Shown here piece by piece: positions 20,384 through 28,714 of a stretch of 64,000 nucleotides of DNA (its first letter is position 1; each line of letters opens with the position of its first letter). The translations under genes and the position numbers were made by a program. The notes beneath the pieces are model-generated. The model did not search any database, was not told the origin of the DNA, and saw only the letters and a list, made by a program, of their open reading frames with translations. Source of the DNA: Oceanicella sp. SM1341 (lineage in GTDB: Bacteria; Pseudomonadota; Alphaproteobacteria; Rhodobacterales; Rhodobacteraceae); the NCBI RefSeq assembly GCF_003448965.1, contig NZ_QRGC01000014.1, positions 1 through 64,000 on the forward strand, read 5' to 3'.

Positions 20384-21022
20384 ATGTCCGACGTCGAAGA
20401 CCCGCCAGCACCGCCGCAGATCTACCTCGTCACCCCGCCGCGGATCGAGCTCGGCAGTTTCTCGCCGCGCCTCGCCGAGGTGCTGGACCGTGTCGAGATC
20501 GCCTGCCTGCGCATCTCCCTCGCCGAGACCGACGAGGACGAGATCCGCCGCGCCGCCGACACGCTGCGCGAGCTCGCCCATGCCCGTGACGTGGCGGTAA
20601 CCATCGAGACGCATTTCCGGCTGGTGGAGCCGCTGGGCCTCGACGGCGTGCACCTGATGGACGCCTCGCGCTCGGTGCGCGACGTGCGCAAGGTGCTCGG
20701 CCCGGACCGGATCATCGGCGCCTGGTGCGGCAGCTCGCGCCATGCCGGCATGACCGCGGCGGAGATCGGCGCGGATTACGTCTCCTTCGGGCCCTTCGGC
20801 GACCAGGGCAGCCTCGGCGCCGGCAAGCTCGCCGACCCGGACCTGATCCGCTGGTGGTCGGAGATGATCGAGACCCCCTCGGTGGCCGAGGGCGGCATCA
20901 CCCCCGAGCTGGTGGCCGAGCTGGGCTTCGCCGCCGATTTCTACGCCCTCGGGGCGGAGATCTGGGCCCATCCGGACGGGCCGGTCGCCGCCATCCGCGC
21001 GCTGAACCTGCCCGCGGCCTGA
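20384..21022 (+). CDS. Thiamine-phosphate synthase-like protein (ThiE/TenI fold)
   Basis: The product is 212 aa with a TIM-barrel fold of the ThiE/TenI family: IYLVTPPRIELGSF, ACLRISLAETDEDE, DGVHLMDASRSVRDVRK, IIGAWCGSSRHAGMTAAEIGADYVSFGPFG and SVAEGGITPELVAELGFAADF. ThiE joins the thiazole and pyrimidine moieties of thiamine; here several positions differ from canonical ThiE (for example the Q-x-R-x-K phosphate-binding start is not obvious), so a TenI-like or divergent role is possible. The ATG with upstream GGAG was chosen. No thi neighbours and no TPP riboswitch were seen. Confidence 0.75.
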   Translation: MSDVEDPPAPPQIYLVTPPRIELGSFSPRLAEVLDRVEIACLRISLAETDEDEIRRAADTLRELAHARDVAVTIETHFRLVEPLGLDGVHLMDASRSVRDVRKVLGPDRIIGAWCGSSRHAGMTAAEIGADYVSFGPFGDQGSLGAGKLADPDLIRWWSEMIETPSVAEGGITPELVAELGFAADFYALGAEIWAHPDGPVAAIRALNLPAA

Positions 21023-21046
21023 GCCCGGCAGCACACCGCCTGCCAC

Positions 21047-21102
21047 GCGGGGGGAAACACGTCCCTCGGGGGCATCGAGCCCCCTTCGGGCCGTCGCGGC
21101 CC
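21047..21102 (+). repeat. Mosaic palindromic repeat R1, copy 2 (short)
   Basis: Contains GGGGAAACACGTCCCTC, then GGGGGC/GCCCCC around ATCGA (21068-21084) and GGGCCG/CGGCCC (21088-21102), matching copy 1 almost base for base. It begins 25 nt after the ThiE-like gene. Confidence 0.75.
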
Positions 21103-21741
21103 CGCCCGCGCGCGACGGCCACGCGGCGGGTCCCGCACGAACGCAGCACCGCCGATCCAGCGCCGGGAGACAGCCGCGGTGGCCAGGCGGGAACCGTGCC
21201 TCGCAGGGCCAGCCAGGCGGGCGCGCCCGGCACCCGCCGCCGGGGCGCCTCCCACGGCACCAGCAACCACCAGTCCCAGCACGGCTGCTGCAATCACGGA
21301 ATCCGGCGCAGCGTCGGCAGCCGATGGGCCGCGCACGGCGCGGGCGGGCGAGGGGCCGGCGCCGCACTCGCAGGGACGGAGCGCCGTACGGCACCAGCCA
21401 CCGCGAGGCCCGGCACGGCCCCCGCAGTCACGCGATCCGGCGCAGCGTCGGCAATCGAAGGATGGCACAGGGCGCGGGTGGTCGAGGGGCCGACGCCGCA
21501 GCCGGCAGTCACGGAACGCCGTACGGCACCCGCCATCGCCAGGCCCCGCACCGCTTGCCCGTCACCGTCACCGTCACCGGATCCGGCACCGCGTTGGCGC
21601 CCGAAGCATGGCGCGGCGCCGGGAGACAGCCGGGGCGCCTTGCATGACATCCGCTCCCCCGACGCCAACTGCCGCCCAGCGCCACCGATGCGGCGGCGTG
21701 GCGGGCGGCACGATGGGCGGAAGCGCGGCCGGCCGGGGGGC
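21103..21741. other. Gene-free spacer before olsA
   Basis: Together with R1 copy 2 this makes a 720-bp spacer. It holds the ~135-bp tandem repeat and low-complexity GC-rich DNA; no gene is supported. Confidence 0.6.
21256..21560 (+). repeat. Degenerate ~135-bp tandem repeat
   Basis: Units start GGCACC at 21256, 21391 and 21525 (spacing 135 and 134 bp) and share ATCCGGCGCAGCGTCGGCA and CGCCGTACGGCACC cores; two full units and a partial third. The 134-bp step breaks any reading frame, so this is not coding. The array is followed by three copies of GTCACC. Confidence 0.65.
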
Positions 21742-22578
21742 TCAGGCCTCGACGGCGGGGGGCAGGTCGGCGCGGGCGCGGGCCATGCCCTCGGAGACCT
21801 GCTCGCCGCAGATGCGGGCAAGGGCCTTGCGGTCGGTGAAATCGGCGGCGCGGTGCGGCGGGTGGAACACCACCTGCACCCGCCCGCCGTGCGAGAGGCA
21901 CATGATGTCCCACATGTGGCGGCCGAAATCCATGTCGCCCCACCAGCCGTAGAGCATCGCCGGCGCGCCGGGCGCGGGCTGGTAGATCACCGAGACCGGC
22001 TGCACCCAGACCGCGTCCTGCAGCAGCGGGTCGAGGAAGACGGCGAAGAGCGAGCTCTTGAACGGCAGCACCCGCAACCCGTCGGTGCTGGTGCCCTCGG
22101 GGAAGAAGCACAGGAGCTGGCCGGAGGTGATGCGGGCGCGCATCTCCTCGGTCTGGCGCCGGGCGGCGGACTGGCGGCGCTCGATGAACAGCGTGCCGGT
22201 GGCGGCCGCGAGCCAGCCGATGCCGGGCCAGCTGCGCACCTCGGACTTGGAGACGAAGTTCACCGGCGCCGCCGCCATCAGGGTGAAGATGTCGATCCAG
22301 CTCGAATGGTTGGCCACCAGTGCCCCGCCATGCGGCATGCGCGCCCCGCTCACCACCAGCCGCAGCCCGCAGAGCCACAGCGCGGTGCGCGCCCAGAGCA
22401 CCCGCACCGCGCGGTGGCCGGCGCCGCCGGCGATCCGGCTGAGCCCGCGCGCGGCGAGGTAGGCGAGGAACAGCACCAGCGTGACCAGCGCCAGGGCGAC
22501 GAGGCGCAACGCCCCCGTGACCCGCCCCGGCACGCTCGCGGAGGGGTAGACCGGCGGCGCCTCGGCCTTCCATGTCAT
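21742..22578 (-). CDS. olsA: Lyso-ornithine lipid O-acyltransferase (PlsC family)
   Basis: The product is 278 aa. An N-terminal membrane helix (about 26-45) leads into a PlsC acyltransferase domain with the catalytic NHSSWID box (His-91, Asp-96) and FPEGTSTDG. It should acylate the hydroxyl of lyso-ornithine lipid at the inner membrane. The specific assignment rests on context: its ATG overlaps the stop of an OlsB-type gene by 4 nt, the classic olsB-olsA pair for phosphorus-free ornithine lipids. A general 1-acylglycerol-3-phosphate acyltransferase is the alternative reading. Confidence 0.85.
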   Translation of the reverse strand: MTWKAEAPPVYPSASVPGRVTGALRLVALALVTLVLFLAYLAARGLSRIAGGAGHRAVRVLWARTALWLCGLRLVVSGARMPHGGALVANHSSWIDIFTLMAAAPVNFVSKSEVRSWPGIGWLAAATGTLFIERRQSAARRQTEEMRARITSGQLLCFFPEGTSTDGLRVLPFKSSLFAVFLDPLLQDAVWVQPVSVIYQPAPGAPAMLYGWWGDMDFGRHMWDIMCLSHGGRVQVVFHPPHRAADFTDRKALARICGEQVSEGMARARADLPPAVEA

Positions 22579-23363
22579 TCGAGGATTCCTTCGGTTCGGC
22601 CGTAGTAGTCGCGGTAGCGGGCCTGCATGCGCCCGGTGTCCATCACCAGGCAGACATCCACGGTGTTGAACGCGTGGTCGCAATAGGCGCCATCGCCCAC
22701 GAAGCCGCCCAGCCGCAGGTAGGCCTTGATGAGCGAGGGCACGGCGAGCATGGCGCGCTTGTGGTCGATGCGCTCGCGCGGGATGCGGTTCATCTCCACG
22801 TAATGCTCCGGCAGGGTGCGCACGCGCAGGTCCGGCGGGGCGAGGTGGTTCTGCCAGAGCATGGACAGCGGCTCGGCGAGCGGCTCGGGGTCGGCGCCGT
22901 GGAAGCTCGCCACGCCGAACAGGATCTCGACATCGTTGCGGATCACGTATTCGCCCACCGCCGACCAGAGCAGGTGCATGGCAAGGCCGCCGCGGTAATC
23001 GGGGTGGACGCAGGAGCGGCCCAGCTCCACCGAGGCGCGCGGGCCGTCGAGAAGCAGGCTCAGGTCGTACTCGGACTGGCCGTAGAAGCCCGGGCCGCTG
23101 CGCGCCACGTCGGAGCGCATCAGCCGGTAGGCGCCCACCACGCGGTCGAGCGGGTCTTCCGGGCGGGCGGCCTCGTCGATCAGGATCAGGTGGTCGAAAT
23201 AGGCGTCGAACGCATCACGCTCCAGGCGCAGCGCCGCGTCCTCGGGGCTGGCATGGGCCCCCATCTCCTCGACGAAGACACGGTAGCGCAGCCGCTGGGC
23301 GGCCGCCACGTCCTCGGGCGAGGACGCGATCCTGATCGTGAAGGTGTTCTGGTCCCGACGCAT
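22575..23363 (-). CDS. olsB: Ornithine N-acyltransferase (3-hydroxyacyl-ACP dependent)
   Basis: The product is 262 aa with a GNAT-like fold: RLRYRVFVEEMG near the N-terminus, then VVGAYRLM, ELGRSCVHPDYRGG (acetyl-CoA/ACP-binding turn) and FGVASFHG, all typical of OlsB. The enzyme forms lyso-ornithine lipid from ornithine and 3-hydroxyacyl-ACP. It is followed with overlap by olsA. Directly before its start are three 16-bp direct repeats containing AAACGGGG, the last supplying the ribosome binding site, and about 185 nt upstream is a CtrA box. Both could affect expression. Confidence 0.9.
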   Translation of the reverse strand: MRRDQNTFTIRIASSPEDVAAAQRLRYRVFVEEMGAHASPEDAALRLERDAFDAYFDHLILIDEAARPEDPLDRVVGAYRLMRSDVARSGPGFYGQSEYDLSLLLDGPRASVELGRSCVHPDYRGGLAMHLLWSAVGEYVIRNDVEILFGVASFHGADPEPLAEPLSMLWQNHLAPPDLRVRTLPEHYVEMNRIPRERIDHKRAMLAVPSLIKAYLRLGGFVGDGAYCDHAFNTVDVCLVMDTGRMQARYRDYYGRTEGILE

Positions 23364-23364
23364 T

Positions 23365-23412
23365 CTACCCCGTTTCTGGCCTACCCCGTTTCCTGCCTGC
23401 CCCGTTTCCAGC
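23365..23412 (-). repeat. Triple 16-bp direct repeat at the olsB ribosome binding site
   Basis: Units 23365-23380, 23381-23396 and 23397-23412 match CTRCCCCGTTTCYNGC on the plus strand, AAACGGGG on the coding strand. The unit nearest olsB places GGGG a few nt before the ATG at 23363. Confidence 0.8.
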
Positions 23413-23544
23413 GCCGGCCCTGCCCGACGGAAGCGAGCCGCAACCTAAGGAACCGTGCAGGCGGACGCAACCGCTTCCGGCAGCGCCGCGAGGCGGCACA
23501 GGGGGCGCTCCGGCGGGGCCGCGCGCCGGAGGATTGATCTGGGA

Positions 23545-23559
23545 TTAACCCCGGCTTAA
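23545..23559. promoter_or_regulatory. CtrA box (TTAA-N7-TTAA)
   Basis: TTAACCCCGGCTTAA is an exact match to the CtrA half-site pair, each half followed by C. It lies between olsB (185 nt upstream of its start) and the 3' end of the DUF3553 gene, about 260 nt from chpT. AT-rich half sites at this spacing are rare in such GC-rich DNA, which supports a real site. Confidence 0.55.
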
Positions 23560-23593
23560 CCTTGAGCGCGCACACAGGAAGCTGCGGCCGGGG

Positions 23594-23773
23594 TCAGTAG
23601 GGATCCGGGCTCTCCACCTCGAGGGCGATGCGGGTGCCATCGATGACCACCTTTCCGGCGTTTTCGAAGTTCACCGTGATGCGGTCATGGATGATGGACT
23701 GCACCTGTCCGCGGCCCCATTCCGGGGCCTCGGGGTTTCGGACGATCGCGCCCGGCTCGAGAAATTCGTTCAT
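23594..23773 (-). CDS. DUF3553 small protein
   Basis: The product is 59 aa. It matches the DUF3553 pattern: GAIVRNPEAPEWGRGQVQS and ITVNFENAGKVVID, a small SH3-like/UvrD-tail-like beta fold. GGAGTGACGCC places a ribosome binding site before the ATG. It is divergent from chpT with 45 nt between starts, so they share a promoter region. The function is unknown; a DNA- or protein-binding adaptor is a guess from the fold. Confidence 0.85.
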   Translation of the reverse strand: MNEFLEPGAIVRNPEAPEWGRGQVQSIIHDRITVNFENAGKVVIDGTRIALEVESPDPY

Positions 23774-23818
23774 GGCGTCACTCCGGTTGGCGGGTCCGGC
23801 GGGAAGCGGGGCCAGCGG

Positions 23819-24433
23819 ATGAGCGATACGCCCGCGAAGGATCCGATTGCCCTGGCGACCCTGGTCTCCTCCCGCGTCTGTCATGACCTGATAAGCCCGA
23901 TCGGCGCCGTGGGCAACGGGCTGGAGCTGTTGCAGTCGCTCATTCCGCCTTCGCCCGAGCTCGCGCTGCTGGCCGAAAGCGCCGATACGGCGAGCGCGAA
24001 ACTGCGCTTCTTCCGGGTGGCCTTCGGTGCGGCGGGCGAGGAGGTGCTCGACGCCCGCGGCCTCGCCCAGGGGCTGTCGGGCATGTATGCCGGCGGGCGC
24101 ATCAACGTCGAATGGGAGGCCACCGCGCTGAGGCGACGCGAGGCACGGCTGATGTTCCTCATGGTGCTCTGCGCCGAATCCGCCCTGCCGCTCGGCGGCA
24201 CCGTGCACGTGGAGGTGGACGAGGGCGCCATCCGTCTCTACGCGGAAGGCCGGCGCACGCGCTTCGAGCCGGGGCCATGGGCGCACCTGTGCCAGGGCGA
24301 ACCCTTCGCGGAATGCAGCTCGGCCCAGGTGCATTTCCTGCTGCTGCGCGCCTTCGCGGCCGAGGAAACCCTCACCCCGACCCTCTCCGAGGGCGAAGGC
24401 GGCTTCGCCATCGTGCTCTCCGGCCTGATGTGA
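23819..24433 (+). CDS. chpT: Histidine phosphotransferase ChpT
   Basis: The product is 204 aa. ChpT relays phosphate from the hybrid kinase CckA to CtrA and CpdR in the alphaproteobacterial cell-cycle pathway. The dimerisation/phosphotransfer helix is clear: LVSSRVCHDLISPIGAVGNGLELL with His-22 as phospho-acceptor, and a degenerate ATPase-like C-terminal domain follows without ATP-binding motifs. The start was chosen at ATG 23819, where the family N-terminus begins. It is divergent from a DUF3553 gene, and a CtrA box is found about 260 nt away. In Rhodobacterales this pathway mainly controls motility and gene transfer agents. Confidence 0.9.
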   Translation: MSDTPAKDPIALATLVSSRVCHDLISPIGAVGNGLELLQSLIPPSPELALLAESADTASAKLRFFRVAFGAAGEEVLDARGLAQGLSGMYAGGRINVEWEATALRRREARLMFLMVLCAESALPLGGTVHVEVDEGAIRLYAEGRRTRFEPGPWAHLCQGEPFAECSSAQVHFLLLRAFAAEETLTPTLSEGEGGFAIVLSGLM

Positions 24434-24811
24434 CCCCCGGCGCGGGGAAGCCGGCGCGACACCGGATCGATCGGCACCCGGCGGCGGGACCATCCGCGCG
24501 CCTCGGGCAGCGGGCCGGCCCCGCGCCACCGGGCGCCCTGTCGATCCGCACGCTCCGGGGGAGCTGCCGGGCTGACCCGCGTCCCGGGACCATGCTGCGG
24601 TGGCGCGGGGCTGGCCCGCGTCCCGGGAGGCACGCGGCTGCGTTGCAGGAGCGCGGGGCCGGTCCGCGCCCCGGTTGCGTGAAGTGGATCAGCGCCGGGG
24701 AGGCCCGGCCGCGTACTGCGCCCTGCAGGCCCGGAGAGGGCACACGGAGGCCGCCGGGCTCGCCCCGCGCTTGCGGGCGAGGCTCGTGCCGGGGCGAGCG
24801 AGCGGGGCGGG
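24434..24811. other. 378-bp spacer with short GC-rich direct repeats
   Basis: No gene seen. It contains short near-direct repeats around GGCTGACCCGCGTCCCGGGA and GGGCTGGCCCGCGTCCCGGG (about 24565-24630). Convergent genes flank it, so terminators are expected but no hairpin with a U-tract was found. Confidence 0.5.
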
Positions 24812-25345
24812 TCAGACCTGCGGGGCGAGGCCGGCGCGGTAGCGGCGCATGTTGGCCTGGTAGCCGCGGGCGGAGGCGAGCAGCCCCTCGCGGGCGGCCT
24901 CGTCGAGGCTGCGCACCACCTTGCCCGGCGCGCCGAGCACGAGGGAGCCGTCGGGGATCTCCTTGCCCTCGGTCACCATGGCGCCGGCGCCGATCAGCAC
25001 GCCGCGGCCGATGCGGGCGTTGTTCATCACCGTGGCGTTCATGCCGATCAGCGAGCCCTCGCCGATGGTGCAGCCGTGCAGCAGCGCCTTGTGCCCGATG
25101 GTGACATTGGCGCCGATGTCGAGCGGGCAGCCCATGTCGGTGTGCAGCACCGCGCCGTCCTGCACGTTGGAGCCCGGGCCCACGGTGATGCGCTCGTTGT
25201 CGCCGCGCAGCACGGCGTTGAACCACACGCTCGCGCCCGACATCAGCGTGACCTTGCCGATGAGATGCGCGCCGGGGGCGATCCAGTAATCGCCGTCCTC
25301 GGGCAGGTCGGGCGAGATGCCGTCGAGCCTGTGCAAGCCGTTCAT
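24812..25345 (-). CDS. Gamma-carbonic anhydrase-like hexapeptide-repeat protein
   Basis: The product is 177 aa with a left-handed beta-helix built from hexapeptide repeats ([58 protein letters not shown]). The metal-binding His residues of gamma-carbonic anhydrases are visible at [11 protein letters not shown]. The family includes YrdA, PaaY and CaiE; activity varies. Its ATG overlaps the gmk stop by 4 nt, so it is the last gene of a yicC-gmk operon. Carbonic anhydrase activity is plausible but not certain. Confidence 0.85.
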   Translation of the reverse strand: MNGLHRLDGISPDLPEDGDYWIAPGAHLIGKVTLMSGASVWFNAVLRGDNERITVGPGSNVQDGAVLHTDMGCPLDIGANVTIGHKALLHGCTIGEGSLIGMNATVMNNARIGRGVLIGAGAMVTEGKEIPDGSLVLGAPGKVVRSLDEAAREGLLASARGYQANMRRYRAGLAPQV

Positions 25346-26007
25346 GCGCGTGTCCTCCCTTCGAATTCGGCGTTGAGCCGCTGCACCCGCCCCATCAGCC
25401 CCGGCTGCCGGTCGCGGCGCAGGCGCTCGGCGGTGAGGATGGCGCGCAGCTCGGCCTCGCAGCGGTCGAGATCGTCGTTCACCAGCACGTAATCGTATTC
25501 CGCCCAGTGGCTTATCTCGTCGCGCGAGCGTGACATGCGCCCGGCGATCACCTCCTCGCTGTCCTGGCCGCGGCCGCGCAGGCGGCTTTCCAGGTCGGCG
25601 ATGGAGGGCGGCAGGATGAAGATCGAGATCGCGGCATCCTTGAGCGGCGAGTTGCGGATCTGCTGGCCGCCCTGCCAGTCCACGTCGAAGAGCACGTCGC
25701 GGCCGGCGTCGATGGCGGCCTCCACCGGGGCGCGGGGGGTGCCGTAGTAATTGCCGAACACCTCGGCCCATTCCAGCAGCCCGCCCTCGTCGATCATGGT
25801 GCGGAAGGTCTCGACGCTGCGGAAATGGTACTCGCGCCCGTCCACCTCGCCCGCGCGCGGGCTGCGGGTGGTGGCGGAGACCGAGAAGCTCACCTGCGGG
25901 TCGTCGGCCAGCAGCCGGCGCGACAGGGTCGACTTGCCCGCCCCGGAGGGCGAGGAGAGGATCACCAGCAGGCCGCGGCGCGGCAGGGAGGCCGCGTCAC
26001 TCGACAT
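25342..26007 (-). CDS. gmk: Guanylate kinase
   Basis: The product is 221 aa. It phosphorylates GMP to GDP using ATP in the cytoplasm. The P-loop [16 protein letters not shown] lies near residue 20, and the GMP-binding [21 protein letters not shown] and the lid region [11 protein letters not shown] are intact. It overlaps the end of the upstream yicC by 11 nt and the downstream hexapeptide protein by 4 nt, indicating one tightly packed operon. The yicC-gmk pairing is widespread in proteobacteria. Confidence 0.96.
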   Translation of the reverse strand: MSSDAASLPRRGLLVILSSPSGAGKSTLSRRLLADDPQVSFSVSATTRSPRAGEVDGREYHFRSVETFRTMIDEGGLLEWAEVFGNYYGTPRAPVEAAIDAGRDVLFDVDWQGGQQIRNSPLKDAAISIFILPPSIADLESRLRGRGQDSEEVIAGRMSRSRDEISHWAEYDYVLVNDDLDRCEAELRAILTAERLRRDRQPGLMGRVQRLNAEFEGRTRA

Positions 26008-26890
26008 TCTGCACCTGCTCGCGCATCTGGTCGATCAGCACCTTCAGCTCCAGCCCCACGCGGGTGAGGTCCGGCGCGCCGGCCTTGGAGCACAGGGTGT
26101 TGGCCTCGCGGTTGAACTCCTGGGCGAGGAAATCGAACTTGCGGCCCACCGGCCCGTCGGCGGCGAGCAGCGCGCGGGCGGCGGCCACATGGGCGGTGAG
26201 CCGGTCGAGCTCCTCGGTCACGTCGGCCCGCACGGCGAGGAGGGCGAGCTCCTGCGCCAGCCGCGCCTCGTCGACCGGGGCGCCGGCCTCGAGCAGGGCG
26301 GCCACCTTCTCGCGCAGGGTGGCGCCGGAGCGGGCGGCGCGGGCCTCCGCGGTGTCGCGCGCCTCGGCGATGCGGGCCTCGATCTCGTCGACCTGGCCGG
26401 CGAGGATGGCGGCGAGGGCCTGGCCCTCCCCGGCGCGGGCAGCGGCGAAGGCGGTGGCAAGCTCCTCGATGCCGGCCGTGAGGGCGGCGCGGCGCTCGGG
26501 CGTGAGCATCTCCTCGCCCTCGCCGCTCACCAGCACGCCCGGCAGGGCCAGCAGCCGGTCCGGCGTGGTGGGCTGCAGCGCGAGCCCGGCGGAGATGGCG
26601 GCCTGCTCGGCCTCCGCCAGCAGCGCGACCGCGGTCTCGAGCGCGGCGAAATCGATGCGGCTGTCGGCGGCGCCCTGGGCGCGGCCGATGCGCAGGCCCA
26701 CGGTGATGTTGCCGCGCGAGAAGGCCTTGGAGAAGGTGGCGCGCAGCACCGGGTCGAGCGCCTCGCAGCCCTCGGGCAGGCGCAGGCGCACATCGAGCCC
26801 GCGGCCGTTCACGCCGCGCGCCTCCCAGCGCCAGGACAGGCGCTCGTCCGCCCCTGTCGCCTCGGCGAATCCGGTCATCGACTGCACCAT
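25997..26890 (-). CDS. yicC: YicC family endoribonuclease
   Basis: The product is 297 aa. Start chosen at [11 protein letters not shown] because MTGF near the N-terminus is invariant in the family. Family features: [20 protein letters not shown], a long helical middle, and the C-terminal [23 protein letters not shown]. YicC proteins are reported to be endoribonucleases acting on mRNA or sRNA in E. coli. It is the first gene of the yicC-gmk-hexapeptide operon. Divergent from the PAS gene, with about 145 nt between starts. Confidence 0.92.
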   Translation of the reverse strand: MVQSMTGFAEATGADERLSWRWEARGVNGRGLDVRLRLPEGCEALDPVLRATFSKAFSRGNITVGLRIGRAQGAADSRIDFAALETAVALLAEAEQAAISAGLALQPTTPDRLLALPGVLVSGEGEEMLTPERRAALTAGIEELATAFAAARAGEGQALAAILAGQVDEIEARIAEARDTAEARAARSGATLREKVAALLEAGAPVDEARLAQELALLAVRADVTEELDRLTAHVAAARALLAADGPVGRKFDFLAQEFNREANTLCSKAGAPDLTRVGLELKVLIDQMREQVQNVE

Positions 26891-26964
26891 TCTGCCCTCC
26901 TGCTGCGATTGGCGGCACAATACAGACGGGCCGCCCCGGCGCAAGACCGGCGGGCGCCCCGAAG

Positions 26965-26981
26965 CTGGCACGCGACTTGCG
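26965..26981 (+). promoter_or_regulatory. Sigma-54 (RpoN)-like promoter of the PAS-domain gene
   Basis: CTGGCACGCGACTTGCG matches the -24/-12 consensus YTGGCACGrNNNTTGCW at nearly all positions with the correct GG to GC spacing. The predicted start, near 26992, gives a 44-nt leader before the ATG at 27036. Needs an activator binding site upstream, which would lie within yicC; none could be identified. Confidence 0.5.
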
Positions 26982-27035
26982 AGGTACCGGGCAGAGACGA
27001 TCTTGTCAGCGACAAATTCGGAGAATTGTACTAAA

Positions 27036-27773
27036 ATGGCACCGTATGATGGCTCGGAACAGGACAGGCAATCCGGTAAGCGTCCCGAAACGGGACAAGA
27101 GGGGGCGGCACCGATGGTGATTTCGGATCCGACACTGCGCGAACTGTCGGATTACTGGGAAGAATTGCGCAACGGGCGCGCCGCGCCCTATCGCTCTGAG
27201 ATTGACCCGCGGCATTTCGAATCCGCGTTGGAAAACATGTTCATCCTCGAGCACCTGGGCGGCTCGAACGTGCGCATCCGCCTGGCGGGGATGACCCTGT
27301 GCGAGATGATGGGCATGGAGCTGCGCGGCATGAGCCTGCGCGCGCTCATGCGCATGAACGACCGCGTGGCGCTGGACACCGCGCTCGGCCAGGTGCTGGG
27401 CGGGCCCTGCATCGCGCACCTGGAACTCGACGCGCATGCGCCCTCGGGCGACCATCGCCCCGCCGAGATGATCCTGCTGCCGCTGCGCAGCGATTTCGGC
27501 GAGGTGTCGCGCATCCTGGGCTGCCTGCAGGTGAAGGGCCGGCTCGACACCGACGTGCCGCCGGTGCGCCTGTCGATCCGGGCGGCGAACATCCGCACCA
27601 TCGAGGTGAAGGCGGGCAGCGAGCCGGGCAAGCCGCCGCGGGGCCCCGGCTTCGCCGAGCCGGCGCCGGGCTTTGCCCATGCCCCGGCGCCGTTCCGCGC
27701 CATCGAGGGCGGGGCGCGCAAGCCCGGCACCGAGCGCCGCCGCGGCCACCTGCGGCTGGTCGACCGGGACTGA
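27036..27773 (+). CDS. PAS domain (PAS_5-like) protein
   Basis: The product is 245 aa. After about 25 variable residues a PAS_5-type domain runs from about 28 to 170: LRELSDYWEELRNGRAAPYRSEIDPRHF, the ENMFILEHLGGSNVRIRLAG core and the closing strands SRILGCLQVKG. A Pro/Arg-rich unstructured tail (about 195-245) follows. In alphaproteobacteria such single-domain proteins are often cyclic-di-GMP or surface-related sensors of unknown ligand. The ATG at 27036 has GGAG upstream; ATG 27114 is an alternative. A sigma-54-like promoter lies just upstream. Function unknown. Confidence 0.82.
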   Translation: MAPYDGSEQDRQSGKRPETGQEGAAPMVISDPTLRELSDYWEELRNGRAAPYRSEIDPRHFESALENMFILEHLGGSNVRIRLAGMTLCEMMGMELRGMSLRALMRMNDRVALDTALGQVLGGPCIAHLELDAHAPSGDHRPAEMILLPLRSDFGEVSRILGCLQVKGRLDTDVPPVRLSIRAANIRTIEVKAGSEPGKPPRGPGFAEPAPGFAHAPAPFRAIEGGARKPGTERRRGHLRLVDRD

Positions 27774-27780
27774 CGCGGCC

Positions 27781-28629
27781 TCAGCCGGCGTAGCTCTCCG
27801 CCCCGATCCCCTGGAGCGAGAGCAGCGCCGTGAGGTCGCCGTGCGCGATGCGGGCGTCGGCCCGCTCGGCCAGGGCGGGCTTGGCCTTGTAGGCCACGCC
27901 CAGCCCGGCAAGCTCGACCATCGCGAGATCATTGGCGCCGTCACCCACGGCGATGGCGTCGGCGGGGGTGATGCCGGCCTCGGCGCAGAGCTTGAGCAGC
28001 GCCTCGCGCTTGGCCTCGCGGCCGAGGATCGGGGTCTGCACCGCGCCGGTGAGCTTGCCGTCCTCGAAGATCAGCGTGTTGGCCTGGTTCACCGCGAAAC
28101 CCGCCTCGGCGGCGACGCGGGCGGTGAAATAGGTGAACCCGCCGGAGACGAGCGCTGTGACGGCGCCGCGCCCCGCCATGGTGCGCACCAGGGTGCGGGC
28201 GCCGGGGTTGAGCGAGATGCGGCTGGTGTAGGTTTCCTCCAGCACGCTTTCCGGCAGGCCCTTCAGCAGGCCGACGCGGGCGCGCAGGGCGGCCTCGAAA
28301 TCGAGCTCGCCGCGCATCGCCCGCTCGGTGATCTCGGAGACCTGCGGCTTCACCCCGGCGAAGTCGGCGATCTCGTCGATGCATTCCACCGGGATCATCG
28401 TGCTGTCCATGTCGGCGATGAGCAGGCGCTTTTCGCGGTTGGCCGCCGGCACCGTGTTGAGGTCGAGCGGCTCGCCGGCGAGCACGGCGCGCAGGGCCTC
28501 GATGTCGCCCGTGGCCTCCGCGGCGGTGGGGGCGAGGCGGCGCGGGCTGCCGCCGGCGGCGGCAAGGCGCGCGAGCACGGCGTCGGAAACCCCGGCGGCG
28601 GAGGTGATGACGAGGATCGGGTCGGTCAT
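27781..28629 (-). CDS. serB: Phosphoserine phosphatase
   Basis: The product is 282 aa and catalyses the last step of serine synthesis. The HAD motifs are intact: DMDST with nucleophile Asp-73 and acid Asp-75, the Ser/Thr motif II in ALVSGGFTYF, Lys in GREAKREALL, and GDGANDLAMVELAG. A short N-terminal ACT-like region precedes the HAD domain, as in long SerB proteins. It stands in the same direction as the class II DAHP synthase upstream, separated by 85 nt. Confidence 0.95.
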   Translation of the reverse strand: MTDPILVITSAAGVSDAVLARLAAAGGSPRRLAPTAAEATGDIEALRAVLAGEPLDLNTVPAANREKRLLIADMDSTMIPVECIDEIADFAGVKPQVSEITERAMRGELDFEAALRARVGLLKGLPESVLEETYTSRISLNPGARTLVRTMAGRGAVTALVSGGFTYFTARVAAEAGFAVNQANTLIFEDGKLTGAVQTPILGREAKREALLKLCAEAGITPADAIAVGDGANDLAMVELAGLGVAYKAKPALAERADARIAHGDLTALLSLQGIGAESYAG

Positions 28630-28714
28630 GGGGGGGTGCCTCGGTTCGGCCGGGCGCGCCGGCCGTCAGGGGTCGGGACAGCAGCGGGGCCCCGCGTGGG
28701 GGCCCCGGGGAAGC

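Noticed and set aside
21179-21952. Ala/Pro-rich open frame in the 21-kb spacer as a protein
   Set aside because: The underlying 135/134-bp tandem repeat shifts frame between units, so the coding reading is not conserved, and the end is antisense to olsA.
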